From JAGLQA01 sp023135565 (lineage in GTDB: Bacteria; Acidobacteriota; Aminicenantia; UBA2199): 6,311 nt of DNA. Below are positions 1 to 5,592 of this stretch, in pieces. The position numbers were made by a program, and so were the translations under genes. The DNA lies in NCBI GenBank assembly GCA_030639305.1, contig DAOWCY010000302.1, positions 1 to 6,311 of the forward strand, given 5' to 3'. The stretch's first letter is position 1. Each line of letters starts with the position of its first letter. Under the pieces are notes generated by a model. It worked only from the letters and a program-made list of their open reading frames with translations. It ran no database searches and was not told the origin of the DNA.

Positions 1-54
1 ACTTTTTCAAAAGTTTGGCCCCCGGCAGGGCCGCCGGAGGCAAAAAGTAATTTC
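1..54 (-). repeat. GC-rich hairpin repeat element, copy A
   Basis: Read on the minus strand, this stretch matches 3453-3504 almost base for base; the differences are a 2-nt indel in a T run and one substitution near the end. Its core is an inverted repeat (18-26 and 33-41, loop AGGGCC) giving a 9-bp stem with one G-T pair. It lies about 85 bp beyond the stop codon of the minus-strand ATPase gene and in the same orientation relative to that gene as copy B has to the radical SAM gene. It may be a REP-like or terminator-like 3' element, or one end of an inverted-repeat-bounded segment. It is cut by the window edge, so its full length is unknown. Confidence 0.75.
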
Positions 55-103
55 ATAGTAGGCCAATAAATAACCACCTGTTGCGCCGCGACATTTGAGT
101 TAA

Positions 104-121
104 CAAAATGTATTAATGCAA
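104..121 (+). repeat. 18-bp direct repeat, left copy
   Basis: CAAAATGTATTAATGCAA occurs here and again, identically, at 2070-2087. The two copies flank the ATPase/nuclease gene on both sides, 1966 bp apart. The core TGTATTAATGCA is nearly palindromic (one mismatched pair), so it could be a protein-binding site as well as a recombination or duplication scar. No similarity extends beyond the 18 bp. Confidence 0.8.
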
Positions 122-139
122 GACTTGACCCCAAATATC

Positions 140-1933
140 CTAATCGACTGCGCCGAGGTATACCAAACGGGGACCTGAAAATATCGCGATTAACTTGATA
201 AGTGTCGTTCTACCGATGGTTTTTTTAAATTTTTTATCCCCGGCGTATTTTCTCAACTGCTCTTCCGCTTCTATCTTTAATTTCCGGATTTTACTCTCCA
301 TTGCCGCCCGGTTTTTTTTCTTTTCCCCGGCAATATACTTGATCTCTATCATATAGGAGTATTTGATCCCTTCATACTTAGCAATAAAAGGCTCCATCAC
401 AATATCGGCATAACCCATATTTAGTTCCTTTTCCGAATGAACGATAAAATAATCGCTGATACCTAAGTAAGCCAATAAAAATCCCTGGATTACCTTCTCT
501 TCCCGGATAAAATCCCGGGTTGAGACCGATTCTTTCATCTGTCCGGCAATATAATCAAAGTAGTCTTGCCACTTAGCATGATAGGCCATATCATGAAGTA
601 AACTGTCAAGTTTTGTCGAATTCACATTCAATAAATCTATTTCCCGGCTGATACGGATAATATAATCATAATACAGGCTCTTTACCGTCTGGTTGGGTAT
701 CTTAAATAAAACCCGCCCTTCCTTTGTTCCCCCTATGGTCAGCAGACCGAAATAAAACAAAAGCGAAATGAAATTCTCCGTTAAACCTATCTCTTCTAAA
801 GGGAAGCCTTTTTTCAACTTTCCACTTACTTCTCCCTCTCTTATTATTTCCTGCAGGCGTGTGAAATTGCCGTTGGATTCCTTTTTTCCCTTGTTGTCGA
901 TAATAATCAAATGGCGCAGTTTCCCGTAATCCATGCGTGCATTGCGGTCGATTAATTCATCGGGTACACGGGAAACTTTAAAATATTCATCGAGAAAATA
1001 AAGCACCATGTCCGAATTAAACAAGGTGGTTTGAGATTCTTTTGAGAAATTATAATGATTATACCACTGGCGCAAAATCCCCGTTAGAAAACCGGTGTCG
1101 TGCTTGATAAGGCCTTTTTCTCTATAATATTCGATCATCTCGATCACATCTGCTTCGGTGAACCCCAACAGCCGGTTAAGTGAGGAATCAACCGAAATGT
1201 TTTTCCCGATATTATAACCGCTGGTAACATCGTCTAAGGTTATGGGGGAGACCCCTGTTAAAAGCAGCCGGGTGATAGGGGCGTCCATGCCGCCGGTACC
1301 TGCTTTTAATACATTAAAAAAGGAGCGGAAAAAACCTTCACCGTGGGTTAGATTTTTATAGTCAGCCTCGCCGGTAGTGGAAAGTATAGTGTTGGCAAAA
1401 TTATCGTACTCGTCGATGAGGACATACAGCTTTTGCCGGGAATCCCTGCATAAATCGTTAAGAGCCGCCATTATATCGGAAGCAGAGCGACTTTCTTCTA
1501 TCGTTTTTTTAAAATATTCCCTGTCTTTTATTAGATAGTCCGTGTATTTTCGTAGGAAAGAGAGCGTTCTACCGCGGATATGTTCTAAAAAAGAAGCTTC
1601 GATCTTTTCCACGGCAGGCTCGACGTTTGAGAAATTAAAGGTAAGCACTAAGTATTTTCCCTTTTCCTCCGTGGGATTGTCATAGATTGAAGTTCCTTTG
1701 AATAGTTCGTCGAATCTGTCTTTGTAGTAAGTGTCATAATAGGCTTCCATCATAGAAAGAAGTAAAGATTTTCCAAAACGGCGGGGACGAATGAAGAACA
1801 GGTATCTTCCTGCCTGTTGGATTTTTTTTAGATATGAGGTTTTATCCACGTAGTAGTAATTGCCCTGGCGGATGATTCCATAATCGGAAATCCCGTAAGG
1901 TATACTTTTGATAGTTTCGTTTTTTTTGTTCAT
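140..1933 (-). CDS. AAA-ATPase-like protein with C-terminal PD-(D/E)XK nuclease-like domain
   Basis: The product is about 597 aa, a normal length for the family that pairs an AAA-ATPase-like domain (PF09820) with a PDDEXK_9/DUF1703 domain (PF08011). Numbered from the start chosen here, the N-terminus has the family opening IPYGISDYG...YYYVDKTSYL, then a Walker A-like RPRRFGKS (49-56) and a Walker B LIDEYDNF (172-179). The C-terminus has a nuclease-type core: GYADIV with D510, then IEIKY with E530 and K532. The gene is therefore likely an intact ATPase/nuclease. Its biological role is unknown; the family is often present in many copies per genome and is suspected of mobility. An in-frame ATG at 1960 would add 9 residues, but it sits inside the spacer of a strong promoter (1949-1977) and lacks a Shine-Dalgarno sequence, so I prefer the ATG at 1933, which also fits the usual family N-terminus. 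It is transcribed away from the radical SAM gene. Confidence 0.9.
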   Translation of the reverse strand: MNKKNETIKSIPYGISDYGIIRQGNYYYVDKTSYLKKIQQAGRYLFFIRPRRFGKSLLLSMMEAYYDTYYKDRFDELFKGTSIYDNPTEEKGKYLVLTFNFSNVEPAVEKIEASFLEHIRGRTLSFLRKYTDYLIKDREYFKKTIEESRSASDIMAALNDLCRDSRQKLYVLIDEYDNFANTILSTTGEADYKNLTHGEGFFRSFFNVLKAGTGGMDAPITRLLLTGVSPITLDDVTSGYNIGKNISVDSSLNRLLGFTEADVIEMIEYYREKGLIKHDTGFLTGILRQWYNHYNFSKESQTTLFNSDMVLYFLDEYFKVSRVPDELIDRNARMDYGKLRHLIIIDNKGKKESNGNFTRLQEIIREGEVSGKLKKGFPLEEIGLTENFISLLFYFGLLTIGGTKEGRVLFKIPNQTVKSLYYDYIIRISREIDLLNVNSTKLDSLLHDMAYHAKWQDYFDYIAGQMKESVSTRDFIREEKVIQGFLLAYLGISDYFIVHSEKELNMGYADIVMEPFIAKYEGIKYSYMIEIKYIAGEKKKNRAAMESKIRKLKIEAEEQLRKYAGDKKFKKTIGRTTLIKLIAIFSGPRLVYLGAVD

Positions 1934-1948
1934 CGGTGCACCATGAGT

Positions 1949-1977
1949 ATTATAAAGCATTCGCGGTATTTTTTCAA
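1949..1977 (-). promoter_or_regulatory. Sigma70-type promoter of the ATPase/nuclease gene
   Basis: On the minus strand TTGAAA (1977-1972) and a perfect TATAAT (1954-1949) are separated by exactly 17 nt. Transcription would start near 1944-1942, leaving only about 10 nt before the ATG at 1933 and no room for a Shine-Dalgarno sequence. The longer start at 1960 falls between the -35 and -10 boxes and so would not be in this transcript. Confidence 0.65.
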
Positions 1978-2069
1978 TAAAAGCCGGAAGTTAACAGCAA
2001 TTATAATTATGACCCACGGGTTACAGGTTAAAATAGGCGACAGGCCGGAAAGATTGACTCCTTGTTTCC

Positions 2070-2087
2070 CAAAATGTATTAATGCAA
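2070..2087 (+). repeat. 18-bp direct repeat, right copy
   Basis: This is an exact copy of 104-121 in the same orientation, lying in the divergent intergenic region upstream of the ATPase promoter. The adjoining GCAACAGGT (2084-2092, overlapping the repeat end) also occurs inverted as ACCTGTTGC at 76-84, so the outer flanks of the ATPase gene share both a direct and a short inverted repeat. Confidence 0.8.
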
Positions 2088-2118
2088 CAGGTAAACTTTT
2101 AATTATTTCATGAATGGC

Positions 2119-2147
2119 TTGACAATAGATGAGCAATACTTTAATAT
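2119..2147 (+). promoter_or_regulatory. Sigma70-type promoter toward the radical SAM gene
   Basis: A consensus TTGACA (2119-2124) and TAATAT (2142-2147) are spaced by 17 nt. Transcription would start around 2153-2155, which coincides with the ATG of the small open frame at 2153. If that frame is not translated, the radical SAM gene has a 5' untranslated region of about 175 nt. Confidence 0.6.
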
Positions 2148-2152
2148 TCGGT

Positions 2153-2308
2153 ATGATTAAAAGAGGATTTTCCTACAGCGCCAATGCGCTGGAACGCAAG
2201 CAATTCGGCGAGACAAAGATCAACGCAATCCACACCTTTTCTCACCCCCGGTTAGACCCCCAAAACAAACAGGAGGAAAAACAGGGCCAAACTCACTATA
2301 TCGAATGA
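2153..2308 (+). CDS. Possible 51-aa small protein upstream of the radical SAM gene
   Basis: This open frame runs from ATG 2153 to TGA 2306-2308 and would encode 51 residues, starting MIKRGFSYSANALERK and ending QGQTHYIE. It has no cysteine or tryptophan, and residues 37-46 are rich in Q, K and E. It starts at the predicted transcription start, so translation would be leaderless, and it stops 21 nt before the radical SAM start codon. A perfect AGGAGG (2271-2276) lies within its 3' part. Its position matches that of RiPP precursor genes next to SPASM-type radical SAM maturases, but I do not recognise the peptide. Under even codon use a frame of this length stays open by chance roughly 9% of the time, so it may be noise within a long leader. 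Confidence 0.3.
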   Translation: MIKRGFSYSANALERKQFGETKINAIHTFSHPRLDPQNKQEEKQGQTHYIE

Positions 2309-2319
2309 GAGTGAGGCCC
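2271..2319 (+). promoter_or_regulatory. Strong Shine-Dalgarno followed by a hairpin before the radical SAM start
   Basis: A perfect AGGAGG (2271-2276) has no start codon at normal distance. It is followed by an imperfect hairpin: GGGCC (2284-2288) plus TCACT (2293-2297) pair with AGTGAGGCCC (2310-2319), with a 4-nt bulge and a 12-nt loop. Folding brings the ribosome-binding sequence to about 17 nt from ATG 2330. The alternative ATG at 2305 opens only a 16-codon frame. The hairpin may control or bridge translation initiation; this is inference from sequence. Confidence 0.35.
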
Positions 2320-2329
2320 CATTCTTACC

Positions 2330-3442
2330 ATGGACTTTGCAAAAATATACAATAAATTGCAGACTTTATACAATTTTATTCCATACTACTTGTTTCGCGG
2401 CGGCGGGTCGTTTCCGCCTTTAAATGTCCATTTCATGACCACCCTGGACTGCAACCTCAAGTGCCGCGGTTGTTTTATCGAGCGCCACGACAAACCGGCT
2501 GACTTGCCGGCTACAAGAAAGAAACACCTGTCCTCACAGGAAATAATAACTCTAATCGATGCGACGCCCTTCTATTCGATCCTCACGTTTTCCGGGGGCG
2601 AGCCGCTTTTGAGGAAGGACTGGTTCGACACGCTCTCTTACGCGGCTAAGAAACGAAGATGCCACCTGATTACCAACGCCAACTTGATCGGGCGCGAAGA
2701 AGCGGTTTCATTGGTGGACCTCGGAGTCGGCAGCATATTCGGAAAAGGTCTCCTGGCTGTCGGAATTTCCGTAAACGGCATCGGAGACGTTCATGACCGG
2801 GTGACACGGCGCCCCGGCTCCTTCGAGAAAACGATAAATGCGATACGTACAATACAAGATGTGAAGAAAGAAAGAAACGCCCGCTTTCCTCTAATCGACA
2901 TCAAGACCGTTATCCGGCAGGAGTGTATGCACCAACTTTCCGAAATATGTTCCCTGGCTGAGGAACTCGGAGCAGACATCCTCTCGTTTCAAATTTTTTC
3001 TGGGCAGAAGCAGCCCGCATACTACCGCGGCTCCCATTCCCAGGGGAATCCACCCGCTGCCGGGCAGCCCGAACCCATTTCAGCCGATGCGCGGCATCTC
3101 GATGTCCTGGAAAGCCAACTGCGCCGGATCGACGAGAGAAAGAAGGAGTTACCTTTTAAGGTGAGGCTATTGCCGGAGATACCGGTATCCGAAATAGTGC
3201 GCTACTATGCCGGCGAGTTCGACCCGAAGAAGTTCATCTGCACCTCTCCCTGGGCATACATGATTATCAAGGAAACAGGCGATGTCACGCCCTGTATAGA
3301 AGGTTATCCAGCCTGGAACATACGGCAGCACAGTTTCGATAAATGCTGGAACAGTCCGGGTATGAAGGCGCTCCGGCGGGATATCAGGAAGAAAGGTGTC
3401 ACCCCGGCCTGCATGGGCTGCTGCCTATTAGAACCGAAATAG
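2330..3442 (+). CDS. Radical SAM enzyme with SPASM/twitch-type C-terminus
   Basis: The 370-aa product has the radical SAM signature CNLKCRGC (C41, C45, C48) that binds the 4Fe-4S cluster which cleaves S-adenosylmethionine, and SGGEPLLR with GGEP at 89-92. The C-terminal part has C304-TSPW, then G317-x4-C322, then C339 and a final C361-x2-C364-C365. The C-x12-G-x4-C spacing is that of SPASM domains, but the later Cx5Cx3C part is missing, so one auxiliary cluster (twitch-like) is more likely than two. Residues 225-255 form a polar, proline- and glutamine-rich insert that is probably flexible. Such enzymes modify peptides, proteins or small molecules in the cytoplasm; the substrate here cannot be read from the sequence. 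The only neighbouring candidate is the small frame at 2153-2308. An in-frame TGA at 2312 fixes ATG 2330 as the first usual start. It looks more GC-rich than the ATPase gene upstream. Confidence 0.9.
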   Translation: MDFAKIYNKLQTLYNFIPYYLFRGGGSFPPLNVHFMTTLDCNLKCRGCFIERHDKPADLPATRKKHLSSQEIITLIDATPFYSILTFSGGEPLLRKDWFDTLSYAAKKRRCHLITNANLIGREEAVSLVDLGVGSIFGKGLLAVGISVNGIGDVHDRVTRRPGSFEKTINAIRTIQDVKKERNARFPLIDIKTVIRQECMHQLSEICSLAEELGADILSFQIFSGQKQPAYYRGSHSQGNPPAAGQPEPISADARHLDVLESQLRRIDERKKELPFKVRLLPEIPVSEIVRYYAGEFDPKKFICTSPWAYMIIKETGDVTPCIEGYPAWNIRQHSFDKCWNSPGMKALRRDIRKKGVTPACMGCCLLEPK

Positions 3443-3452
3443 AAAAGAGAAA

Positions 3453-3504
3453 GAAATTACTTTGCCTCCGGCGGCCCTGCCGGGGGCCAAACTTTTGTAA
3501 AAGT
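3453..3504 (+). repeat. GC-rich hairpin repeat element, copy B
   Basis: This is the inverted counterpart of 1-54, beginning 10 bp after the radical SAM stop codon. The core stem pairs GCCTCCGGC (3464-3472) with GCCGGGGGC (3479-3487) around GGCCCT, nine pairs including one G-T. A second perfect hairpin follows at once. No uninterrupted T tract follows the GC stem, so it is not a textbook terminator, though it may still end transcription of the radical SAM gene. Confidence 0.8.
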
Positions 3505-3537
3505 TTGATCAAAACTTTTGATTATTTAGAATCAAAA
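3488..3537 (+). repeat. AT-rich hairpin cluster with alternative pairings
   Basis: CAAACTTTT (3488-3496) and AAAAGTTTG (3499-3507) are perfect 9-bp arms around GT. Next, ATCAAAA (3508-3514) can pair with TTTTGAT (3516-3522), and that same TTTTGAT can instead pair with a second ATCAAAA (3531-3537) across an 8-nt loop. The last two pairings exclude each other. The cluster directly extends copy B of the GC-rich element. Confidence 0.6.
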
Positions 3538-3550
3538 GCGCAAATCCTGC

Positions 3551-3580
3551 CCCTTATAGGTTCCCCGTGCCACGGGGCTT
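3551..3580 (+). repeat. Hairpin direct repeat, copy 1
   Basis: CCCTTATAGGTTCCCCGTG and the following CACGGGG form a motif that returns exactly 100 bp downstream with 24 of 30 bases identical. The arms CCCCGTG and CACGGGG (3563-3577, around one C) pair perfectly. The T-A pair in this stem is C-G in the second copy, a compensatory difference that supports a structured element. Confidence 0.6.
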
Positions 3581-3650
3581 AAAAACGAAGAGTAAAAGTT
3601 GCCGGTAAAATGTTTAAGAATGCACGATTAATAGTGTGCCGACAAAACGC

Positions 3651-3680
3651 CCCTCATAGGTTCTCCGCGCCGCGGGGTTG
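3651..3680 (+). repeat. Hairpin direct repeat, copy 2
   Basis: The second copy of the 3551-3580 motif, with arms CTCCGCG and CGCGGGG (one G-T pair). Its last bases run into the TTGACA of the promoter candidate for the downstream ATPase operon, so the hairpin lies immediately before or at the -35 box and could affect its use. Confidence 0.6.
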
Positions 3681-3706
3681 ACAGGAAGTGTTTTTTTTGT
3701 CAAAAT
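3678..3706 (+). promoter_or_regulatory. Promoter candidate for the MinD-like/J-HTH operon
   Basis: TTGACA (3678-3683) is followed after 17 nt by CAAAAT (3701-3706), which is a weak -10 but is preceded by TG-T (3698-3700), an extended -10 motif. TTGACA and TGTCAA (3698-3703) are also inverted copies of each other, so the site could bind a dimeric regulator. The predicted leader before ATG 3797 is about 85 nt. Confidence 0.4.
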
Positions 3707-3796
3707 ATATTATGAAAAAAAGTTTAGGAATACGGGAACAAGATATTTTTTACGGCAGGAAAAAAAACCGGCAAAAAAAGAGGAAAAATTTTAACA

Positions 3797-4720
3797 ATGG
3801 AATCTAAAATTTGGGCAATCGGCGGCGGTAAAGGCGGCACCGGCAAAACCTTTGTAACCAGCAGCCTGGGCACCTTCCTGGCCCGGCAGGGCAAAAAAGT
3901 CATCATCATCGACGCAGACTTAGGCGGCGCTAATTTGCATTCTTTTGTCAAGCAAAAAAGACCGAAATATTCGCTGACGGATTTTTTTACCAATAAAATA
4001 CCGCTGCACCAGGTCATTGAAAAAACCCAGATATCTAACCTGGAACTGGCAGCCGGTGATATTCATTCTTTTGATTACAAAAGTATCAATCGCGGCCAGA
4101 AACTGAGATTTTTCAACCACATCAGGAAATTAGACTGCGATTACATCCTCTTAGATCTGGGCGCCGGTTCTAACCTCAATGTGATCGATACCTTTTTGCT
4201 GGCCGACAATAAAGTGGTGGTAATTTTGCCGGAAGTGACATCCGAGGAGAATTTATACCAGTTTTTGAAAAAAGTGTTCTCCCGTAAGATAAACTTGATC
4301 TTGCATAAACATCGCCTAAAAGACGAAAACACCGAACTTCAAGAAAAAGAAAAATCGGGGCAAATCACTGGCATCGTGGGCAAGATCGAATATCTGAAAA
4401 GCATGTCCTTTGAGATCGAGAAGAAAGTCGAAGAGGAACTTGCCGGTTTTAAAATTTCTCTTATTTTGAACCAGGTCAGGTCTGAAGGACAAATAAAGAG
4501 AGGCTTTACCGTAAGAAACCTGATTACGGAATATTTCGGCATCGAAACAAAATATTCCGGGTATATAAAATATAATGAGAATTTCTGGAGATTTGTCAAT
4601 CAAGCTCAACCTTTGTCTCAAACAGCGGAATTCAACCCTACTTTCACCGAGGTGAGCGCCATAACCGGCAATATCCTGGAAAATAAACAGTTAACTTTTA
4701 CAAATATGAGCCATGGCTAA
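3797..4720 (+). CDS. MinD/ParA-family P-loop ATPase
   Basis: The 307-aa product has the deviant Walker A GGGKGGTGKT (9-18), with signature lysine K12 and catalytic-loop lysine K17, the switch I-type DADLGGANLH (39-48), and the Walker B/switch II LLDLGAG (118-124). This is the pattern of MinD, FlhG and related ParA-superfamily ATPases, which dimerise on ATP and position cell structures. Residues of about 155-217 form a long charged segment rich in K and E that most relatives lack or have shorter. No amphipathic membrane-targeting helix like that of MinD is obvious at the C-terminus. A purine-rich AGAGGA (3779-3784) lies 12 nt before the ATG. The stop overlaps the start of the J-like/HTH gene by 8 bp, so the two are almost surely cotranscribed and coupled. 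There is no flagellar or partition gene nearby to name its target. Confidence 0.9.
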   Translation: MESKIWAIGGGKGGTGKTFVTSSLGTFLARQGKKVIIIDADLGGANLHSFVKQKRPKYSLTDFFTNKIPLHQVIEKTQISNLELAAGDIHSFDYKSINRGQKLRFFNHIRKLDCDYILLDLGAGSNLNVIDTFLLADNKVVVILPEVTSEENLYQFLKKVFSRKINLILHKHRLKDENTELQEKEKSGQITGIVGKIEYLKSMSFEIEKKVEEELAGFKISLILNQVRSEGQIKRGFTVRNLITEYFGIETKYSGYIKYNENFWRFVNQAQPLSQTAEFNPTFTEVSAITGNILENKQLTFTNMSHG

Positions 4721-5351
4721 AGAAGACTATCGGAAATATTACGAAACACTGGGAGTCGATAACAGCGCCTCCGCGGAGGAAGTCAAACAGGCATACTTGC
4801 ATAAAAAAAAGGTCTTCTCAGCGGAAGCGGAGATGCCCCTGCCCCTGGCGGATGAGTTCACCGGGGAAAAGAAGCAGGATATCTTAGACCGGGTGGAAGA
4901 AGCTTTCACGAAACTCGCCGGCCTGTTGGGAATCGAAGAAAAAAAGCAGTGGGAAGATGATCTCTCCTATATCTCCAAAGCCGATACGCTGCCGGAATTC
5001 GAACTCCCTCCTCTTCCGGAAGAGGAACTTTCTTCTTTCGCGGGAGAGGGATTTTCTATTCAGTCCGAAGTAGAACCACGGCTTCCGTCTTTGGCGGAGG
5101 GGCAGGTATTAAAAGCAGTTAGGGAGAGTTTGGGTATGTCTTTAAATGATCTCTGGCAGGTTTCGGAGATTCCCTACGGCACTTTAGAGCAGCTCGAGCT
5201 CGAAGATTTCAGTGCTTTTCCCGATGCCGGTTATGTCAGGTGGTGTGTATTTACCTGTGCGAAGCATCTCGGTCTCGACCCCAAAGAGACGGCGGATGAG
5301 TATATGAAACGTTACCGGGGTTGGCAAAACAGCAGGGCCGGTGAGGAATAG
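4713..5351 (+). CDS. Degenerate J-domain protein fused to a RodZ-type helix-turn-helix
   Basis: The 212-aa product begins with a J-domain-like segment (4-72): DYRKYYETLGVDNSASAEEV and KQAYLHKKKVF match helices I and II of DnaJ proteins, and an EEAFTKLAGLL helix follows. The HPD tripeptide that stimulates Hsp70 is absent from the loop after helix II (KVFSAEAEMPL), so it probably does not act as an Hsp70 cochaperone. An acidic, proline-containing linker (about 80-128) leads to a helix-turn-helix of the RodZ/HTH_25 type (130-202), with the typical ...LEQLELEDFSAFP...YVRWCVFTCAKHLGLDP. No transmembrane segment follows, unlike RodZ. The HTH may bind protein rather than DNA. The gene overlaps the MinD-like gene by 8 bp with no clear Shine-Dalgarno, which suggests translational coupling and a shared function, for example an adaptor of the ATPase. 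Confidence 0.8.
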   Translation: MAKEDYRKYYETLGVDNSASAEEVKQAYLHKKKVFSAEAEMPLPLADEFTGEKKQDILDRVEEAFTKLAGLLGIEEKKQWEDDLSYISKADTLPEFELPPLPEEELSSFAGEGFSIQSEVEPRLPSLAEGQVLKAVRESLGMSLNDLWQVSEIPYGTLEQLELEDFSAFPDAGYVRWCVFTCAKHLGLDPKETADEYMKRYRGWQNSRAGEE

Positions 5352-5473
5352 CTTCGACTTCGGTTTCCAACCCGGCAGTCCCACATGCGTGGGGGAGCGT
5401 TTAGGGATCGATATTAGGTTCATGATTATTCGGTCGTATCCCAGGATACAAGGTCGGGGCTTACCGGCTGCTC

Positions 5474-5520
5474 GCGCCGCGGGTCTGCCGGAGGCAAGGT
5501 TTTGAAGAGAAACTTTTGTC
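5474..5520 (-). repeat. Degenerate third copy of the GC-rich element
   Basis: CTGCCGGAGGCAAGG (5485-5499), followed by a T/A-rich arm pair with GTTTTGAAGAG and AAACTTTTG, resembles the layout of 1-54 (GCCGGAGGCAAAAAG) in the same orientation. Only the right half of the GC stem is well kept. It may be a diverged relative. Confidence 0.4.
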
Positions 5521-5545
5521 GTCAAGAATTTTGATGCTCCTTAGG

Positions 5546-5574
5546 TTGACAAATCTAAGAAAAGGATTTATATT
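5546..5574 (+). promoter_or_regulatory. Sigma70-type promoter of the toxin-antitoxin pair
   Basis: Consensus TTGACA (5546-5551) and TATATT (5569-5574) are separated by exactly 17 nt. Transcription would start near 5581, about 12 nt before ATG 5593. The apparent Shine-Dalgarno AGGAG (5575-5579) would then lie upstream of the transcript, so translation from this promoter would rely on a very short leader. Confidence 0.65.
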
Positions 5575-5592
5575 AGGAGTGGAAAAAATAAA

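Larger units (their letters stand above)
1978..2329. other. Divergent intergenic region between ATPase and radical SAM genes
   Basis: This stretch of about 350 bp lies upstream of both genes. It contains the right copy of the 18-bp repeat, the forward promoter, a 51-codon open frame, a perfect AGGAGG and a hairpin directly before the radical SAM start. Bases 1978-2069 show no feature I can support. Confidence 0.6.
3443..3796. other. Gene-free repeat region between the radical SAM gene and the ATPase operon
   Basis: These 354 bp hold copy B of the GC-rich element, the AT-rich hairpin cluster, two hairpin repeats 100 bp apart, and a promoter candidate. Only short frames occur, such as a 23-codon frame at about 3610, which I regard as chance. 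I see no RNA gene of a known family. Confidence 0.6.
5352..5592. other. Intergenic region with hairpins between the J-HTH and antitoxin genes
   Basis: No gene is seen here. It holds a loose hairpin across the upstream stop codon (5337-5341 with 5372-5376, extended by GGAA/TTCC), a CCCAC-ATGC-GTGGG hairpin (5380-5393), a palindrome GTATCC-CA-GGATAC (5436-5449), a degenerate GC-rich element and the promoter of the antitoxin gene. None of the hairpins is followed by a T tract. Confidence 0.5.

Noticed and set aside
1930..2136. Minus-strand 68-codon open frame over the ATPase promoter
   Set aside because: It covers the 18-bp repeat and the ATPase promoter, overlaps the ATPase start, and the product resembles nothing I know.
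3464..3507. Intrinsic terminator after the radical SAM gene
   Set aside because: The GC-rich stem is strong, but no run of T directly follows it, and the same element occurs elsewhere as a repeat; terminator function is possible but not shown.
3343..3582. Plus-strand open frame overlapping the radical SAM 3' end
   Set aside because: It runs in another frame through the well-supported radical SAM gene and then through the GC-rich repeat; no recognisable protein features.
5374..5402. Single CRISPR-repeat-like hairpin (CCCAC-ATGC-GTGGGG)
   Set aside because: It looks somewhat like a type I-E repeat, but there is no second copy at spacer distance on either side and no cas gene.
5184..5525. Minus-strand 113-codon open frame
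   Set aside because: It is antisense to the J-HTH gene and extends over intergenic hairpins; no family resemblance or ribosome-binding site.
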